From assembly GCF_001640805.2 (NCBI RefSeq), contig NC_066847.1:23675504-23739503 (forward strand): a stretch of 64,000 nt of DNA, given 5' to 3'. The stretch is from Lates calcarifer (lineage: Eukaryota; Chordata; Actinopteri; Centropomidae). Of the stretch, positions 1 to 13,200 are shown in pieces. The stretch's first letter is position 1. Each line of letters begins with the position of its first letter. The position numbers and the translations under genes are program-made. The notes beneath the pieces were generated by a model that was not told where the DNA came from, searched no databases, and saw nothing but the letters and a program-made list of their open reading frames with translations.

Positions 1-40
1 CCCATCTGTCCCACAGCAAGCATGCAATGCCAGCCCTTAC

Positions 41-607
41 CTATCTGCTTCTCTATGTCTGCAGCTTCATCTGGGGTGGCCCTAGGTAGGATGCCTGGGT
101 CTGTAAAGCTGGTTCTCAGCAGGGAGATGACCACAAAGACAAAAAGCACGCCACCAATCACAGGTATGAAGACGGTCAGATGCTCCACCAGGAATGGGCA
201 ACTGTAAAAGAAAGAGATGAGTCAAAATCCACCTCTCTTGCTCCCGTATATTATCGTGACAGACAGTTTAAAATAAAGGTAATGAAGTATAATGCAGGGG
301 CATCCTCTACACATCAATGTGAGCAAGGACCTTTCATGTTGAATTACAGAAGGACATTTCTAGTTACTCACTCAAATGCAAAGAAAAGGCCACACGTGAC
401 AACAATAAGGCCCAGTGTCAGAGGAAGGACGCCGCTCTGTCTAGCCAGGATGATCCGTCCATCGCAGAAAAATCTGTTCTTCCCCGGGAACACTTCCCAT
501 TTCCTCCGCGGCCGCTGCGCCTTCTTCTCGGTGTGGTTCTGTGCCGACGAGGGCGACACCGACAGCGCTCGCGGGTCGATCTGCTGGTACTCGCAGTTTT
601 TCATCAT
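41..607 (-). CDS. zdhhc18: ZDHHC18 palmitoyltransferase, first two coding exons (partial)
   Basis: Seen: coding exons 607..372 and 201..41, joined in phase (F-A-F-D-C-P) at GTGAGT/CAG and followed by a GTAAGG donor at 40. The N-terminus ([15 protein letters not shown], then [15 protein letters not shown]) and the exon-2 stretch [13 protein letters not shown] match the ZDHHC14/18 type of DHHC enzyme; the CEYQQ start and the PIGV/ARID1A neighbours favour ZDHHC18. The first two membrane segments are present (roughly residues 60-78 and 85-107). Known of the family: these are Golgi protein S-acyltransferases that palmitoylate Ras-type substrates. The catalytic DHHC cysteine-rich domain lies beyond the left edge, so activity cannot be judged here. 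Two tandem ATGs (607, 604) could both serve as start; the second matches the human start. Confidence 0.9.
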
Positions 608-2254
608 GTAAACAGTATCCGCACGGTTCGGAGGTAGCTAAAAGGCACACACGAAACTCTCTTTTCTCGCCGCGTTTCTTCGAGAGACAGTGCCCTCAAG
701 ACTGAGTCATTGTACATTTATATTTTTGCCCTGTTCGGTTAGCGTTCAGTTGCCCATCCTGAAAGCTAACGCGAGCTAGCTAGCGTACCAGCAAAGGCAT
801 TCTTCTCCGTAGTTGGGTTTAACGACCTGAATCAATTCCCGAGTTGACCCAAGGTCAACTACCATTTTTGGTAGTTAAATTAAAGCCTCTCATAAATATT
901 AGCGCGCATTTGGAGAAACGAACTCGCCCTTTGTCGAGAATCCAACAGACAAACGGGCTTCGGCTGTAGCTTCTTGCGGTACTTCACGTTTCCCTTTTCT
1001 CTTTACCGTCAGCCAATGTACGTCACGGTGTGAACGTTGACGTATGCGTCCAGGACTCACCGCTGATTTGTACCCACATATACACAGCATGTATGGAAGG
1101 AGATCATTTGTAGATCAGCGGCAAACACCGGCGCCCGCACAGTGATAATCTTGGGACTAGAATAGGCAGTTCTGTATGCTTTCACAAATTGTTTAATGAC
1201 AAGCCGTATAGAAAATACAACAATTCACTGGAAATAAGCAGAATAAGTTCATGGTGTTGCTCAGTTGTTGGAACATTGAGTTAATGCCCTTAGTATTTTG
1301 GGGTTTCACCATCTATGTGGGGAGTTTCCTTTCTACAATTAAAAATGTACACATGCAGGATACTTTATGGCCCGTTTAGAGTACTTTATAGATCCACAGG
1401 TGCTCCAGAATTACAAGGTAATTTAATTAACCCATTAATTATCTTCACTGAGTACATATTGGGTACTGACTACTGGTACACTCCATTATTGAGAAATGTT
1501 GCTTTTGTCAGTTTTAGTCTCATCTAAAATCGAGCTATTATTCTTAAATGGCTGACTAACGGCAGACGTTCTGCTGCACCCCCATCCTGTGTGCTGAGCA
1601 TGGCAGATATTGGGAAAAGCATTACCTCTGTCTTTTTATTCATTCATTCATTTAATTATTTCTAGATTGTCTCCAAAGTAGAGATTATTCAGCAGAGAAA
1701 TACATTGAGTGGTATCTGTTCTAGTCCATTTTTCTTTCTCACGTTACATTTGCTGTCAGAAATCTTGGTTTGATTACATGCTTGCTTGAAAAAAACGTTG
1801 ATTTTGGTATTTTTAGTGAGGGTTTTTCCAGAAAAACACTCTTATAGAAACACTTGAATGAGAGGAGCACATTGTTTCATGAGCAACAGCAGCCTCCAAT
1901 GGCTTCGAAGAGATGCCTGCAAGTGACATGAGGAGTAACTCTAGACTTGACAAGTCAGCACCAATTACCGTGCAGTAAATGATCTGTTTTGTAAGTAAAC
2001 CACTAAAGCAGATAAAACTGTTCACATGCAGGAGAAGGTTTTGTGTGTGAAAAATTAGCACACATAGCACGTTCATATGTTTAAAGTCATTCTTGTTTAG
2101 ATTGTTCACATTTAATTTTAAATTCAAGTCCAACTTTCCAGTGCAACTTTGGCAACAAATGTTCTTTACAGCAAAACACAATATACAAGTTTTACATTAA
2201 CACCTCAAGAAAGACCAACTGCTTTTACATGAAAATAAAACTGAGCTGAGGAAT
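608..2254. other. ZDHHC18 upstream region and ZDHHC18-PIGV intergenic
   Basis: No protein gene is seen. The first 300 bases above the ZDHHC18 ATG hold several CpGs and a run of GTTAGC/GCTAAC/GCTAGC words (739-784), which fits a promoter/first-exon zone on the minus strand. From about 1150 the sequence becomes AT-rich and unremarkable. The open frames here have no recognisable family similarity. Confidence 0.5.
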
Positions 2255-2851
2255 CTTTTTACAGCAACAAAATCTTTATTTTTTTCATTCACATCCAAAA
2301 GTCTCAAACTATAACTTGGAATAATTCTTCCAAACATGCAGTGCAATATTAAACTGAGTAAATCAAATCTGAATGCCTCAGCAAGAAATAAAAATATTGT
2401 TTGTTTTTTTTTTTTTCAAGTACAACCACAGTCCTGCCAAGATTTACAACCAAAGTTGTAAAGAAGTTTTGGCTATAATATACATTTAATTTTCTTCTCA
2501 ACTACAAACACATTAGAGTAAGATGTGTAAATCAAATGTTTTGACTACTGCATGAATAAAATCTGCGTCAAAAAATGTATGTGGGCGACATAACTGAAAT
2601 ATGAGGCAAAGTTCTTTTTTTTTTTTTTTGGATTTGTTTTTCTCAAAAAACAAAATACAATAATTTTACTTAAGTATTTGTTTCTTTTTAAATAAATATG
2701 ACATTGACAGAATTCTGTATTGATGTATCTCTTTTTAATGCAATATTGTACTGACTATGGATGATGATGTAAAAACACTCGTGTGAGGATTTACATAATT
2801 TAACATAGAACAGAGAAATATTGCATTTAAAGATCAGAGCAGTGTCTTAAG
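2255..2851 (-). other. pigv: PIGV 3' UTR
   Basis: AT-rich sequence follows the PIGV stop codon on the minus strand. An AATAAA hexamer lies at 2280-2275 (minus), placing cleavage near 2255 and giving a UTR of about 600 nt. Poly-T runs at about 2405 and 2615 (plus strand) read as A-runs in the transcript. The end is inferred from the hexamer only. Confidence 0.5.
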
Positions 2852-4716
2852 TCAAGTCCATGGCAAGAAGTTACAATGCAGTGCGAGCCCCAGCACCCAG
2901 TAGGAGAGGAAGTATCCCAGGATGCTCTGAGTGGTAGGTGAACAGGTTTTAAAATGTGGCAGCAATGCAGTGATGGGATTTTGAGGCGTGTGCTTGCATC
3001 CATTTCTAGAGTGAGTCTGTAGCTGCACGTTGGGGTTTGATGTTTTTCTTCTGTGAAGGAGCGGCTCATTGAGAAGGAGAAGATGAGCACTTATCCAGAA
3101 CGGCACGGGAGACGAGGAGGCCATGAATCTGGTCAGAACCTAGAAACGTAGAGTAATAAAAATGGGGATGAGTTGACATGATCGTTTGCTCCTCACATCC
3201 AGACAGTTTTAACGTTCAACAAGACGGTGACTCACCTGCACGTGCATGCACAATGTTCCAAACACCAGGAGTACTGTTGAGTGCACAACATACACAAACA
3301 CTCTGGGGTTGAAGAATCCCGGCATGGGTTTGTCGAGCCCTTTAGTTGCGCCTGTATCCCAAAGTCCGAGTCTCAGACACAGCTCTGGGTTAGTTTGAAA
3401 ATAAGCATAAGCTGCCATAATGCCGAGGGTAGCCATAGGCAGAGCCAGGATAAAGTTCGGTATCTGCCTCAGCTCAAAGTAACGGAGAAAGCCCACGTCC
3501 CAGTACACATCCTGGATATGAGAGTAAAGTAGGGGGAGGGGTCTCATGCACCAGAGGGGTGGCGGACCATTTTCATCTGGGACTCGGTAGCCCTTCCGTT
3601 CAGCCAGTGACAGAAGAGCAGGAGGGACCTGCTCCAGGGAGACGGATGGTGTGCAAAACGTCCTATAGCCATAGTATTGGAAAGCACAGAAGGGAAGGGC
3701 AATAATTGCAGTTCCCAAGAGGGAAGTGAGCAGGAGACGGATGATGACCCAAATGTAATGGAAGACTTTTACATGGCCCTTTGTCGTCATACGATATACA
3801 CGAATCTGAGAAATGGCATGCAGCGATGGAAGATACAGTAGAAATCCAATGTTAACAAGTCCATTGGATCGTGCTGCAGTGGCTATGCTAAGGGCCAAGC
3901 AGGCTCGGAAGGTGAATCCTTTCTCCAGGAGGAACAGACCTCCGAAAGTGAGGGCAGCAAAGAGGCTCTCAGAGTAGCCAGCAGTCATGAAAACATTGGC
4001 AGGTGTGATGCAGTAGAGAAGGCTGGAGAGCAGAGCGAGGCGCCTGTCCTGCAGAACTATCCTGCTCAGTGCGTGCAAGGCGACCACACTCAGCAGGAAG
4101 AGGGCACTGTTCCCCAGAGCGACTGCCACCAGTAGGCGCCCCCGCACGCTCAGCCAGGCGCTCAGGGGCCACAGTAACGTCTCTGCCAGGCCTCGGAGGA
4201 CGACGGGGAAGAGGGGGAAAAAAGCAAAGTTGTGCTCATAGAGGTACCCTCGCTCGGCGATGAAGAGGAAGTGCTCGGCGTCCCAGTGAGAGAGGCCGCC
4301 CAGTAACCACTCCACTGCAGAGTCCAGGTACAGAGGCTCTTCTGTTCGCGGGGGCCTGAACGCATCAGCTTCATGGTCGGGGATGGCAGCGTTCAAGACA
4401 GCCTGAGGGGAAACATTTAGTAGTACTAAAATAAATCCTGCCACTATAAGCAAAGTTTTGCTGAGTAGTAAGCCATACTGGTGTACAGCCACTTTACCTG
4501 AGATCTATTTATCACATACAGTGATATACATTAGCCACCACACAGAAACATGTAACCGGCAATATTTAAACATTAGAGGGAAATGAAGGTTAACTGAGGA
4601 AGCTAGATCAGAAAATAGTCAGATTCTCATTATCTAACTTGTCTTAATCTTACCTGCAAAAACAGCGAGAGGCCCCTGGTGAGTGTGGCAAACTCCAGAA
4701 CTGCTCTGACATCCAT
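2852..4716 (-). CDS. pigv: PIGV, GPI mannosyltransferase 2
   Basis: Three coding exons, 4716..4654, 4402..3236 and 3139..2852, all phase 0, encode 505 aa (human about 493). PIG-V adds the second mannose to the GPI-anchor precursor in the ER lumen. Seen: a family-typical luminal motif [10 protein letters not shown] (H60-W61-D62) followed by [39 protein letters not shown]; and the conserved tail [19 protein letters not shown]. Multiple hydrophobic segments are spread along the protein, as expected of a polytopic enzyme. The small first exon (21 aa, starting [15 protein letters not shown]) is chosen because it splices in frame to [15 protein letters not shown], as in human. An in-frame ATG at 4492 would instead read through the intron and is less likely. 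It lies just downstream of ARID1A on the same strand, as in mammals. Confidence 0.95.
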
Positions 4717-5930
4717 GGTCACTGATGTGACAAACAAAATCTGAAAAAGCCGGTTATGACAGGCCTGAGCATTGTCGCTGCTACGAAGCAGCCACCGCTG
4801 GATTCGTCATAATTTCTATCAAACATAGCTAGCAGGGAGAGACCGTTCGGCAAACGATATTCTGCGAGTTTCGCGTTTTCATTGGTTTGACAAATTTAGG
4901 AGAGGCTAAACATTCATTTTAGAAGACGGCCACCCGCCTTCAAGCAGCGTTTGTTTTCGTTCACCTGCTATCTTTGTCCCTACATCCTCTCCCCCTGCAG
5001 TAGTCTGACTCGTTTTCGATTGGCATTTTCATTTCCGGTGCAACTGCAAAAATCCACTTCAAAATAAGAGCTCGTGACCCCCGGGCGAGGTGGACTCTCG
5101 AGCAGTTCCTCCTTAACAAATAATGAATACATCTATTTTTGTTTTTAAATAATATATGTTGCCGCAAAAATATAACTGAATGATACTTTGGCTGTCATCT
5201 TCTTAAGTTTTTAGTCTTCCGTCTACTTTGAATGCCGAGTGGAGCCTTTTTGTTCCCCTCTCCAGCAGGTGGAGCTCCTGACTGTCTCATAGACTGGTTT
5301 TTCAAGTGGTGCAAGTATGTTTTTCTTCATTCAAAACTACGTTTTCGTTTGTGGTCCTTTAAGTTTGATTGGCTCGGATTTATGGCGAATATTAGTTTCT
5401 AATACACGTTTTTGTTAGTAATCGCATAAAAGTGATTTTTTTCTTGTTTTTTCGGTTGTTTGTCTCATACATATTAAACGTATAAGCTGATTGAAAATGT
5501 ATATGAAATGGTTTCTAAGTGGTATATTAATGGCCCCTGGTGTGAGTGTGAGACTAAATGTTAAGATTTGCTATTGTATAAGTTAAGTATAAGCTTATGT
5601 GCCCTGCCCCTCCTTCAGGCTTCATGTTACGTAGCCTGTTTAAGGTAGAAAAGATTCACTAATGTCTGTAGTTCTTTTCTTACACATTTGCATTTATTTT
5701 ACTGAAACAAAGCAAGTGTAATAAGGGTAATAGAAACTAAGTGATTTGCATATTAACAGATAAATCCATCAAGAGGGACTGCGTTTCCTAAGAACTGAGG
5801 TGGAGGCTTTTATTTCAGAAATTCTTTCAAACCTAATTTCATGTGAATTTTCACATTTGTTTGTTGATTTGTTTGTCCAGAAGAGGTAGTTATTCCAGAA
5901 GAACAAAACCATCAAACAGCTTACGAAGAT
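4717..5930. other. PIGV promoter and PIGV-ARID1A intergenic
   Basis: No protein gene is seen. The first ~400 bases above the PIGV start are CpG-containing and carry a GCTAGC word (4828-4833), consistent with the PIGV promoter on the minus strand. The rest is AT-rich with no recognisable feature. Confidence 0.45.
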
Positions 5931-7208
5931 TTAATGTACATTTATTCTTACCACGTGGAACATATAGTATAAAGATTTCATACTGAATAAATGATATTCA
6001 TTGAGCCAAAAAAGGGAAAGGGAGGAATTTACATGTTGTCTTAGCTACATAGTCTGAAATACAAATATGCAGAATCCATGACTGGAGAAAAATTGTCAAT
6101 GTGTACTTCATCTAGTTTATTTTTGTTGTACCAGGAGATAACAGGTTTGAGCCGTGTCTGCCGTACTACGGAGCTGTGGAGAGACCAGAGGAGTGGGTCT
6201 AATTGACGGGGGACTGGAGGTCACGGACCAAACTCACAAGTCAGCCTCCATCCCTCACCAATAACAAGTGTGAGAATAGTGACACAGACAGAGACAGACA
6301 CAGAGAAAGGAAGTGTAATGTACAACATTATATATACACCACAGCAAAGCTGTATTTGAAGTTGAAAACCAGTCCTAAGAGGTGATTTCTTTTCATAAGG
6401 GTATTCATACAATCAAGGGATAAGAGGAGGTAAGGGTGTTGTAGGTTCTTGATACTTTGGGGAAGAAAGCCATTTTCTGTTTAACACCAAACTAAAATGA
6501 CCTCAAAACTCTAGAAGAGCTGCATCTTCAGCTTCTGTGTGAAACGTGTGTTACAGAATGCTTACACTCAAGAGCAGTACGGTACAGAAAATGTCCTACA
6601 ATCTACTGCACACTGCACAGGCCTCCCTGGTGAAGGTGTCTATTGACAGCACTTTGTCTACTGTCGGGCTGACTGGTGAGAATCCAACTACAGCAACTAT
6701 AACCAGTAGGCCACTTGTCAGTCTGCTTCACCTCTGAACGTCAACCAGTTACAGACTCATTGTGCCCTCAAGGGGAGAGCTAGGGCACACTGTGTCTCCC
6801 AAACTCACTGTAAACGAGACAGCAACTTTGGTTACAGTTTTTGTTTTTCAGCTATTTATTTATTCATTTATTTATCTTTATTAAAAAGTACTTTTCCCCC
6901 CAAGTGCAGAACAGTCTCCCAACCATGGTGCTCTGCTCTGTGTCATCCAGTTGGCATTCATGTTGCAAGTAGTGTCACTTTGTGGGCTTCTCTCTGGTTT
7001 GTAATCCACCACAGCTCTGTGATTACCCTCCTCGAGCGAGGACGGCCTGGGGAGAGCTCAGAGAATGGAATCTGAAGGATTTTCATAAATTAAAGACAGT
7101 CACTTGAACTTTCCTTGCCCTGTTACACACACAAGCCAGGTTACCAGGGAAGAGGGGATTGGGGATAAAAACCCCCCCAAATAGTGGAGCCACGGCTCCC
7201 TACAGCTG
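5931..7208 (-). other. arid1a: ARID1A 3' UTR
   Basis: The segment follows the ARID1A stop (7209) on the minus strand. Four overlapping or adjacent AATAAA hexamers lie at 6882-6855, and a distal one at 5946-5941. Use of the distal site would give a UTR of about 1.27 kb; the proximal cluster would give about 0.35 kb. Which site is used is inferred, not shown. Confidence 0.5.
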
Positions 7209-10200
7209 TCATGACTGGCCGATCAAAAAGAGTACATCACAGATAACATGAGAAACCAGCGAGTTCATTAGGGGAGACACTGAAAGGTCGAGGAGTCGGG
7301 ACTCATGTAGTGTGAACTCTGAGTGGTTCTCCTCCACCTTGGCTAAGGCGTGCAGAGCCCGGGCAGCTCGCCGCATCATGTCCGGGCTTGTGGGCTCGAA
7401 GTGCATCCCCTGTAGGTGTAGTAGAGAGCTCTGGCTCTGTTGAAGCTGTGTGGCGGCCAGACTATCCTCCAGGAAGCCCAGCAAGTTGCCCACACTGCCT
7501 TTCTGAACAGCGATTGCTCTGGCTGCCATGGTATCACCCTGTGCCAGGTTGGCCAGTAGGACCACAGCCATCTCCCTGCAGACTGCAACCTTCCTGTCTC
7601 CAATTAGCCGCACCAGGTTTCCGTATAGCTTCTCCAACCGACTGAATGGTGGAGTGGCCAGGATGAGGTCCACATTGTTGTCTTGGATGCTTAATTTGCT
7701 TAGCGTCTCCAGGACCAGTCTCTGAGGTGACAAAGCACTGTGGGGGCCCAGGGTGGGGAAGGGGTCCTGGGCCTCTGCTGAGGGGCAGACGGCCCAGTGG
7801 AGAAGACCATCCAACAGGGGCAAGCAGATGCTCTCTGGGTAGACGGATAGGTCCAGTTGGCCTGAGATGTTCGCCAAAGTGACCAGTGTGTTCTCCCTCA
7901 GGAGCTCCAAGCAGTCCCACCACCATTCATCCCTTTGGCCCACTCCTTCGTCTGAATCCTCATCCTTCTCATAGGTGAGTGGGGCCTGTTTGCGCTCAGG
8001 GTGCCTGTGGTGGAGCAGGATCAGGCGACCGAGCAGCAGCAGCAGCCCTGGATGCTTGGACATCTCGTGGTCGTTGCCTGGCACAAAGGAGAGGCTGCGG
8101 ACAATATTGGAGACACAAATGCAGCGGCGGGCTAAAGAATCCTGCCAGTTAGCCAGTGCAATGAGCGGCCCCTCGTCTTTACTGTGAGGCTCATCCTCCA
8201 GGATGGTGCCAGTCTGCTGTGCCTGCTTGGTTAAAACACTGCTGGAGGAAAGAACTGATCTATTATTCTCCTGGTGGTTTGAAGCACCTTTCTCCACTGT
8301 CTTTGTCTCAGAAAGCGTTTTCCTCTCCTCCTCGCTGCTGGGCGAGGGGCTGGCCTTCTCTGAGACCGTTGCTTTCTCTGAGGGAGATGCTTCTTTTGGT
8401 GTTTCTTCTTCATCCTGATGCTTCCTTTTCTCCTCTTCAGTTGGCAAACAATTTTCCAGTATCTCTTCTTCTAGGACTCGTCTCTTCAGCAATAGAGGGG
8501 GCACAGGTATTCGTTCTCGAGGTTCCAAGAAGTCCTTGCGTGGTTCAAAGTGGGTCTGGATGTGTTCAGTTGAGTCTCCCCCTCCAGCACTCCAGTGAAG
8601 CAACCCGCTGTCAAACTCTTGCAGTTTCCCGTGATTATTAGACTGGCTGCCCACAAACGGGTCTTTCTTTCGTACCACCTTTAGGGGAAACTTGTCAAAC
8701 TTGCTGGCCTGTTTGGGTCTCTCATGGGCAGGTAAGGACTGCGATGAGCCCGTCTGTTCAGATGAAGAACTCTTGCTCTTCCTCTCTTCGTCCTCCGTCT
8801 TCTCGTCTCTGCCCCGAGATTTAGAGCACTGCTCTTGCTCCTCCTCCTCTTTCACGTGAGCTGGCCCCTCCGTTTCTCGTTCCTCCTCCTCTTCGTCATC
8901 TTCTTCCTCTTGTTCCATGTCCTCAGCCCGTGGCTCCTCTTCTTCTGTGCCGTCCCAGGCTCGTTTCAAGGCATCAGGATCAAGTAGTGTCCTCTGGCCA
9001 GGGTCTCCAACTTCGTACTCCCGCAGAATGCCAAAGATTTCAATGAGACAGCGTCTGAAATACTCAACCACCAACTCCAGTAGGCCAGGCAACTGAAAAA
9101 GAGCAGAAATATAGAAAATATTAGATATGATCACTAGCTGTGCTGTGCTGCTATAAACTTTCACTAAGGGCTCAATATGAAGTCTCACCGTGTTGAGATC
9201 GAAAGTGGAAATGCTGCTGTCATCATATAGGAGAATGTTGATGGTATCTAAGGCCCACGTACTCTCAGCCAATAAACCAGACTTTAATGACATCATGACT
9301 CTCCAGGCCTCCGGCGTTCCTGAGAAATCAAGGTAAAAAAACAATTGGTACCAAGTACTGTCTTCACTCAAGACGAAGCTGACAAATATCAATAATAAAG
9401 AAGCTAATCTACAGACATACCAATATCTTTCATGGTGAGTCTCCGGCGTGGTTTCAGTACTGGATGGGTGGCTTCTACAGAGCCTGGGGGAAAAGGCATG
9501 TCTCGCCTTATTAGAGGCGACTGCACTGGAGGGGGCACTATGTGAGATGCAGGCACTGGAGGCCCAGCCTTCTGCATCTTCATTACTCCGTGCATGTAGG
9601 GAGATTTACTAGGTGATGTCCTGCTCTCCATGGGGCGGGGCATGGAGGCTGGGCTGGACACCTGTGGAATGTGGTTCTGCACGCCCTGAGGGGGCTGGTA
9701 GTTGGACTGTACTGAACGAGGCATGGGTTGGCCAGGCCCTGCTGGACCATAGGGAGGCTGCCGTGGGCCCATCTGGCCACCCCACTGGCCGTCGTGATTC
9801 ATGCGCTGTTCTGATGACATCATCTCCTCTGAGCGGTTCATCCCGGGGTAACCGGGTCCCTGGGGCGGGCCCCCAGGGCCGCCTTGCCGGCTGGGGTAGT
9901 TCTGATAGTTCATGTCTCGCGGTCCTTGCCACATGCCTCCCTGAGGACCCTCAGGCCCTGACTGCATCATCTGAGGGGGCATGTTGGGCTGGGCGTTGGG
10001 TCCCGCCGCCCCCTGCATCCGCTCACGGCCAAAGGGGAAGGGGAACTGATTGCCTGGGCCAGGTGGACGGCGATCAGAGCCGGAGTAGGGCCCACTGCCG
10101 CTGTACTGATTGTACGACTCCTGCTGTCCTGAAGAGGGTGCAGAGGCGCCTCCTTGCTGTTGCTGCTGCTGCGGTGGTTGTTGTCCACCAGGGAAAGGCC

Positions 10201-13200
10201 CGCTGTACTCCGTCTCATGACGTTTTGATGGAGGGTAACCACCTTCCACAGGACGCTTGTAACTCTGCGTATTAAAAAGGTACACAGATACACAATTATT
10301 TCATGTCATTCCAGTGTAAATGTTGTAAAAATGGGTTCATTAACTGCTCAAAAAACAAAATCTGTTAGCAGCTCCATCCAGTAAAAAAATACTAGAACGC
10401 TAAAAAGAAAAATACTGACATTATTTATTCCAGTGTATCATGAGAGTCAGTGTAGTGCAGATGGATCATTTACCTGTTGTTGTTGTTGTGGGTACATTCC
10501 AGGCTGCTGATTTGGGTAGGAGCCAGTAGGGGGCGTTCCCTGTCCAGGATACTGATTACCATAGGAATCATGCCTGCAAACATTATGCTCAGTCAGTTTG
10601 ACCATGAAAATATTTTGCATCTCACTCACTCAGCTAAGACAAGCCCACGTTAGACACACAGTCAGCATTATGGAATACAGTGATGAATATACAAGCATAA
10701 AAAGACATCCAGCTGCAGCGGTTGCTTTTTGTTTTCAGCTTTAAACTCAATTATATTATTCTAAATCTCTATTGCACCAGTCTTTGTTGTATCAATATGA
10801 TTCATTTATTAAATATAAAAGGCAAATATAAATGTTGATTACAAATACATAACCCTTTTGGTTAACTGTACTGCTTACTAGCTGGTAAATAATACCAGCC
10901 ATTAGAAAATTTAAATGGGATTCATACATTGCAAATTGAAAGCACATTTCAAGCCACGCAACTCTGACTTTGGCTATATCGCCACATCCAACAGTTGTGA
11001 GGATTTTTTACATGAAGAGTGATCAGTTACCAGTGACAGGAGTTTTAAAACTAAGAAGCTTGGCAAATAAGTGCTATGTGAACTGACCGTGGCTGCTGTG
11101 GTGGGAAGCGATTTGGCGAATACATCCCCGTGTCGGCGTTGGCAGGCATCATAGGGTTTGGCTGAGGAGCACCGGATCCCATGTTGCCCTCTGGGCCCAT
11201 TCCTTGCTCCGATCTGGGAAAATCAGAACAATAGCCATGGTATGGGTTTTTTTCTCCATATAAACATACAAATTATGCTAGAGCTTATACAAAAAAAAGG
11301 CTATGTGATAATGTTAGGATCACAACACAAATACTTTCCATTGAATCAGATAGCAGCAAAAACTCTTTTTTTTATCTGTCCCAAGCTTGTAACTGCGACC
11401 AGTCAGACCAGAAGTGGGCGACTACTTCTTTGTTGGTCTATTTCAAACAGTGACACGAGTGAATTAAAGAATTAACCAATTTGCCAGTGATGTGTTGATA
11501 AAAGTAGCGCTATTTGTGGTGCTCGAAAAAACATCCAACAGAACTTTAATTGGTAAGAACAAGGCTTTTTCAGTGTCTCAGCTAACCAAAATAAATCACC
11601 CAGATATTTTTAATTTTAAATTTAGACTCTGAGGTTTAATTTACAGCTTAAAATCTGTTCACTCATTTTTCAGAGCCGCACAAATTCACGGCACAAGCCT
11701 TTTTCTATCATAGAGTCACAGTATCAGCATCTGCCAGTAAGCAACATCGTAAATCAAAATGAATGAAAAATGAATGAATAATAAAATAAAAAAGGACACT
11801 GTAAAAACAGATCAGACAGGACGGGCAGAGACACGACAAGAAAATGACACGTGTAGCACAACCACATCTTCCTTTTCAAAAATCCCAACCTTTTGAAATG
11901 TGCAACTGAATTCAAAGACTGTATTTGGCTCTTGTTTCCACAACAAAACTGTGAAAATCCCTCGCAGTACATCATAAACTCAAAGTATAGTTGAATGAGT
12001 GAATCGGTCAGCCAAATTGCATGCATTTTTTTAATCAAATGTCAACAAATTTACTCCTGTGGTTTATTAATCAGACTTTTTTTTTTCCCTGACGTGCACA
12101 GGAAATTAGAGGTTTGTGTGATCATAAAAATATCTCCCTGTTATTAGCAGTAGTGTTCAGTGACCTTCCATTCAATAATTCTTACCTCCTGTCATAGCCT
12201 GGTCCATAAGGATACTGCTGTCTGGGCCCCATTGGCATTGTGCCCATGGCCCCAGGTGGTCCTCTGTTGAATGGAGGCTGCTGCTGTTGCTGCTGCTGCT
12301 GTTGTGGCGGTTGCTGCTGCTGTTGGTCACCCAGCCCGCTGTTAGGGCCCTGGTTAGCAGGTAGAAACTGCTCCCCGACTGCAAATGCATTCAGAATAAA
12401 AGCCCATTTAGGAGTGATTAACTGAACGGGTAATTAATGGAGGCATTTTAGCTTTTAGAAATGACACAATCCCATTCAGCTCTAATAAGGTTGAGCGTGC
12501 CCACCTTTCCGTATGTTACCAAAGGGGTCTTTGTTGGGTTCATAGGTGCCCATGCGGCCCTGCATGTCCGGTGTGTTCATGCCAGACTGATAGGCAGAGT
12601 TGGGTGTCATGTTCTTCCTGGGGAAAGCGGGGTCATTTCCTTCAGAGAATGGGTCCTGCAGGTTAACGCTGCTCCTAGGGGGTAAGCAAATGAGAGGGGG
12701 AAGTGGGAAAGGCAGAAAGAAATTAGTTGCTCTTGTATGTCTTTTAAAAAGGTAAAATCATTGGGTAAAACCTTAAACAAGAGTCACCTGGATACGGGTG
12801 GCATGGGAGGCATCTGGGTATGAGGAGTGGAGGCTGGGGTGGGAGGTTTTAAGTCGCCCCCCTCAGCCATGGAGCTGCTGGTGGACTGGGGTGTCTGAGG
12901 ACCCTGCAGAGAGCCCGACCCAGCTGTGGAGCAGAGGGACGCTTCAGTTTGAAATAAGAGAGGGAGCAGACAGACACGGTACATGACTTTAATGACACCC
13001 AAATACAACCAGTTATGTAGTTCTGTTGTTTTTTGTTTTTTTTTTAAGAGCTCGGATGTGAGCCACTGAATTGCAATTGCACTGAAACGTGTGTGTTGAT
13101 TTGAAAAAAACGACATGAGTACAGCTCTAACCTGGAGAAGGTGGCTGGACCTTAGCAGCTTGGTTCTTTTTGTTATCTGAAAAAATCTCAGGGGGAGGGT

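Noticed and set aside
3209..4492. PIGV starting at the ATG at 4492 as one exon
   Set aside because: The first 30 residues of that frame are intronic; the 21-codon exon at 4716 splices in phase and matches the human N-terminus.
9613..10275. 220-codon plus-strand open frame
   Set aside because: Antisense shadow of ARID1A exon 18, explained by its G/P/Q-rich codon use.
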